The notes under the pieces: generated by a model | Seen by the model: the letters and a program-made list of their open reading frames with translations, nothing else | What the model was told of the DNA's origin: nothing | The model's database searches: none | Made by a program: the position numbers and the translations under genes | Part shown: in pieces, positions 21,352-22,064 of the stretch | Numbering within the stretch: the stretch's first letter is position 1 | How the letters are laid out: every line of letters starts with the position of its first letter | Assembly: GCA_050303435.1 (NCBI GenBank) | Contig: JBNLBT010000053.1 | Location: 1-22,064 of the forward strand | DNA length: 22,064 nt | Direction of reading: 5' to 3' | Source of the DNA: JBNLBT01 sp050303435 | Lineage (GTDB): Bacteria; Pseudomonadota; Gammaproteobacteria; Xanthomonadales; Marinicellaceae

Positions 21352-22064
21352 ACACACGGTTTATGTGGGACCGGTGGCGGTCGGCACTGGCCGCATCGTG
21401 ATCCAGTCCATGACCAACACCGACACCGCGGACGCCAAGGGCACGGCGCAACAAATCCATCAATTGTGGCAGGCCGGTTCTGAACTGGTGCGCATCACCG
21501 TCAACAACGAGGCGGCCGCAGCCGCGGTGCCGGAAATCATTGAACGGCTGCGCGCGGCGCGTTGCGATGTGCCGGTCATCGGTGATTTTCACTACAACGG
21601 ACACCGCCTTTTGCAGGCGCACCCGCGCTGTGCGGAACTGCTGGCCAAATACCGCATCAATCCGGGCAACGTGGGCTTTGGGCGCAACAAGGACAGCCAA
21701 TTTGCCGAAATCATTGCAGTGGCCAAAGACCTGAATAAACCGGTGCGCATCGGCGGCAACTGGGGCTCACTGGATCAGAGTGTGCTGGCGCGCATGATGG
21801 ATGAAAACGCCAACGCCGCTGAACCCTTGAGCAGCCGCGAAGTGATCGAGCAGGCGTTGATCCGGTCGGTGCTGGATTCCGCCGCGCAGGCGATTGAGCT
21901 TGGGCTGGCGGCCGATAAAATCATCATTTCCTGCAAGGTCAGCGGTGTGCAGTCGCTGGTGTCAATCTATCAGCAGCTGGCCCATCTGTGCAATTACCCC
22001 TTGCACCTGGGACTGACCGAAGCGGGCATGGGGCATAAAGGCGTGGTGTCGTCCACCGCGGCAC
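21329..22064 (+). CDS. ispG: 4-hydroxy-3-methylbut-2-enyl diphosphate synthase IspG (3' end outside window)
   Basis: The first 245 residues are present and the frame stays open to the window edge. IspG (GcpE) is the Fe-S enzyme that makes HMBPP from MEcPP in the MEP isoprenoid pathway. The TIM-barrel part is visible: VYVGPVAVGTGRIVIQSMTNT, GDFHYNGHRLL, KYRINPGNVGFGR, RIGGNWGSLDQS, LMDEN-like MMDENANAAEPLS, and HLGLTEAGMGHKGVVSSTAA. The FHYNGH and NWGSLDQ blocks are the alphaproteobacterial/Xanthomonas form rather than the E. coli one (IHFDYR). The [4Fe-4S] cysteines lie beyond the window. ATG 21329 overlaps the end of the YgfX-like ORF; its own promoter may lie at 21279. Confidence 0.95.
   Translation, partial: MHENTQSRHTVYVGPVAVGTGRIVIQSMTNTDTADAKGTAQQIHQLWQAGSELVRITVNNEAAAAAVPEIIERLRAARCDVPVIGDFHYNGHRLLQAHPRCAELLAKYRINPGNVGFGRNKDSQFAEIIAVAKDLNKPVRIGGNWGSLDQSVLARMMDENANAAEPLSSREVIEQALIRSVLDSAAQAIELGLAADKIIISCKVSGVQSLVSIYQQLAHLCNYPLHLGLTEAGMGHKGVVSSTAA

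Noticed and set aside
1..22064. CRISPR arrays, insertion sequences or prophage genes
   Set aside because: No spaced direct repeats, transposase, integrase or phage structural motifs were seen on either strand.

Overview
The window is chromosomal DNA of moderately high GC from a gammaproteobacterium. The order thrS-infC-rpmI-rplT-pheS-pheT-ihfA-merR-tRNA-Pro is the classical gammaproteobacterial translation cluster. Several details lean towards the Xanthomonadales/Lysobacterales side: the alphaproteobacterial/Xanthomonas-type IspG, the long-N-terminus SdhB, a single-domain Mdh directly after tRNA-Pro, and a DUF1674/SDHAF4 gene ahead of sdhC. That placement comes from remembered family patterns, not from a database search. 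I see no phage, insertion sequence or CRISPR array, and no gap between genes longer than about 230 bases.

Layout. (1) 1-4252: the 3' end of a type IV pilus minor-pilin operon, with a 5'-truncated PilY1, a small secreted protein in the PilY2 position, and a PilE-like minor pilin lacking the canonical Glu5. (2) 4311-5106: a stand-alone pdxJ with its own promoter; the protein looks like the Bacteroidota-type PdxJ. (3) 5146-12646: a translation supercluster. thrS is preceded by a promoter, a Thr-rich seven-codon mini-ORF and an intrinsic terminator. infC starts on AUC (or AUA). A compact structured leader lies before rpmI-rplT, then a terminator, pheS-pheT, and overlapping ihfA and merR with a good promoter inside pheT. 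(4) 12833-14029: tRNA-Pro(GGG) followed closely by mdh and a strong terminator. (5) 14041-16135: a methyltransferase, and on the minus strand a PilZ protein and an orphan PhnD-like binding protein. (6) 16246-21351: a succinate dehydrogenase locus with its maturation factors: ygfZ (minus), then a divergent promoter pair, SDHAF4-like, sdhCDAB, sdhE and ygfX. (7) 21329-22064: the 5' part of ispG.

The genes fall into three themes. Translation and its feedback control occupy the centre: two tRNA synthetases, IF3, L35, L20 and tRNA-Pro. TCA-cycle enzymes Mdh and SDH occupy the right, with nearly every known bacterial helper for flavin and Fe-S assembly of SDH clustered around the structural genes. 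Pilus surface biology occupies the left. The most interesting non-coding elements are the possible thrS attenuator and the 7794-7855 leader, which contains a near-complete hammerhead-ribozyme core motif yet sits where an L20 autoregulatory RNA is expected.
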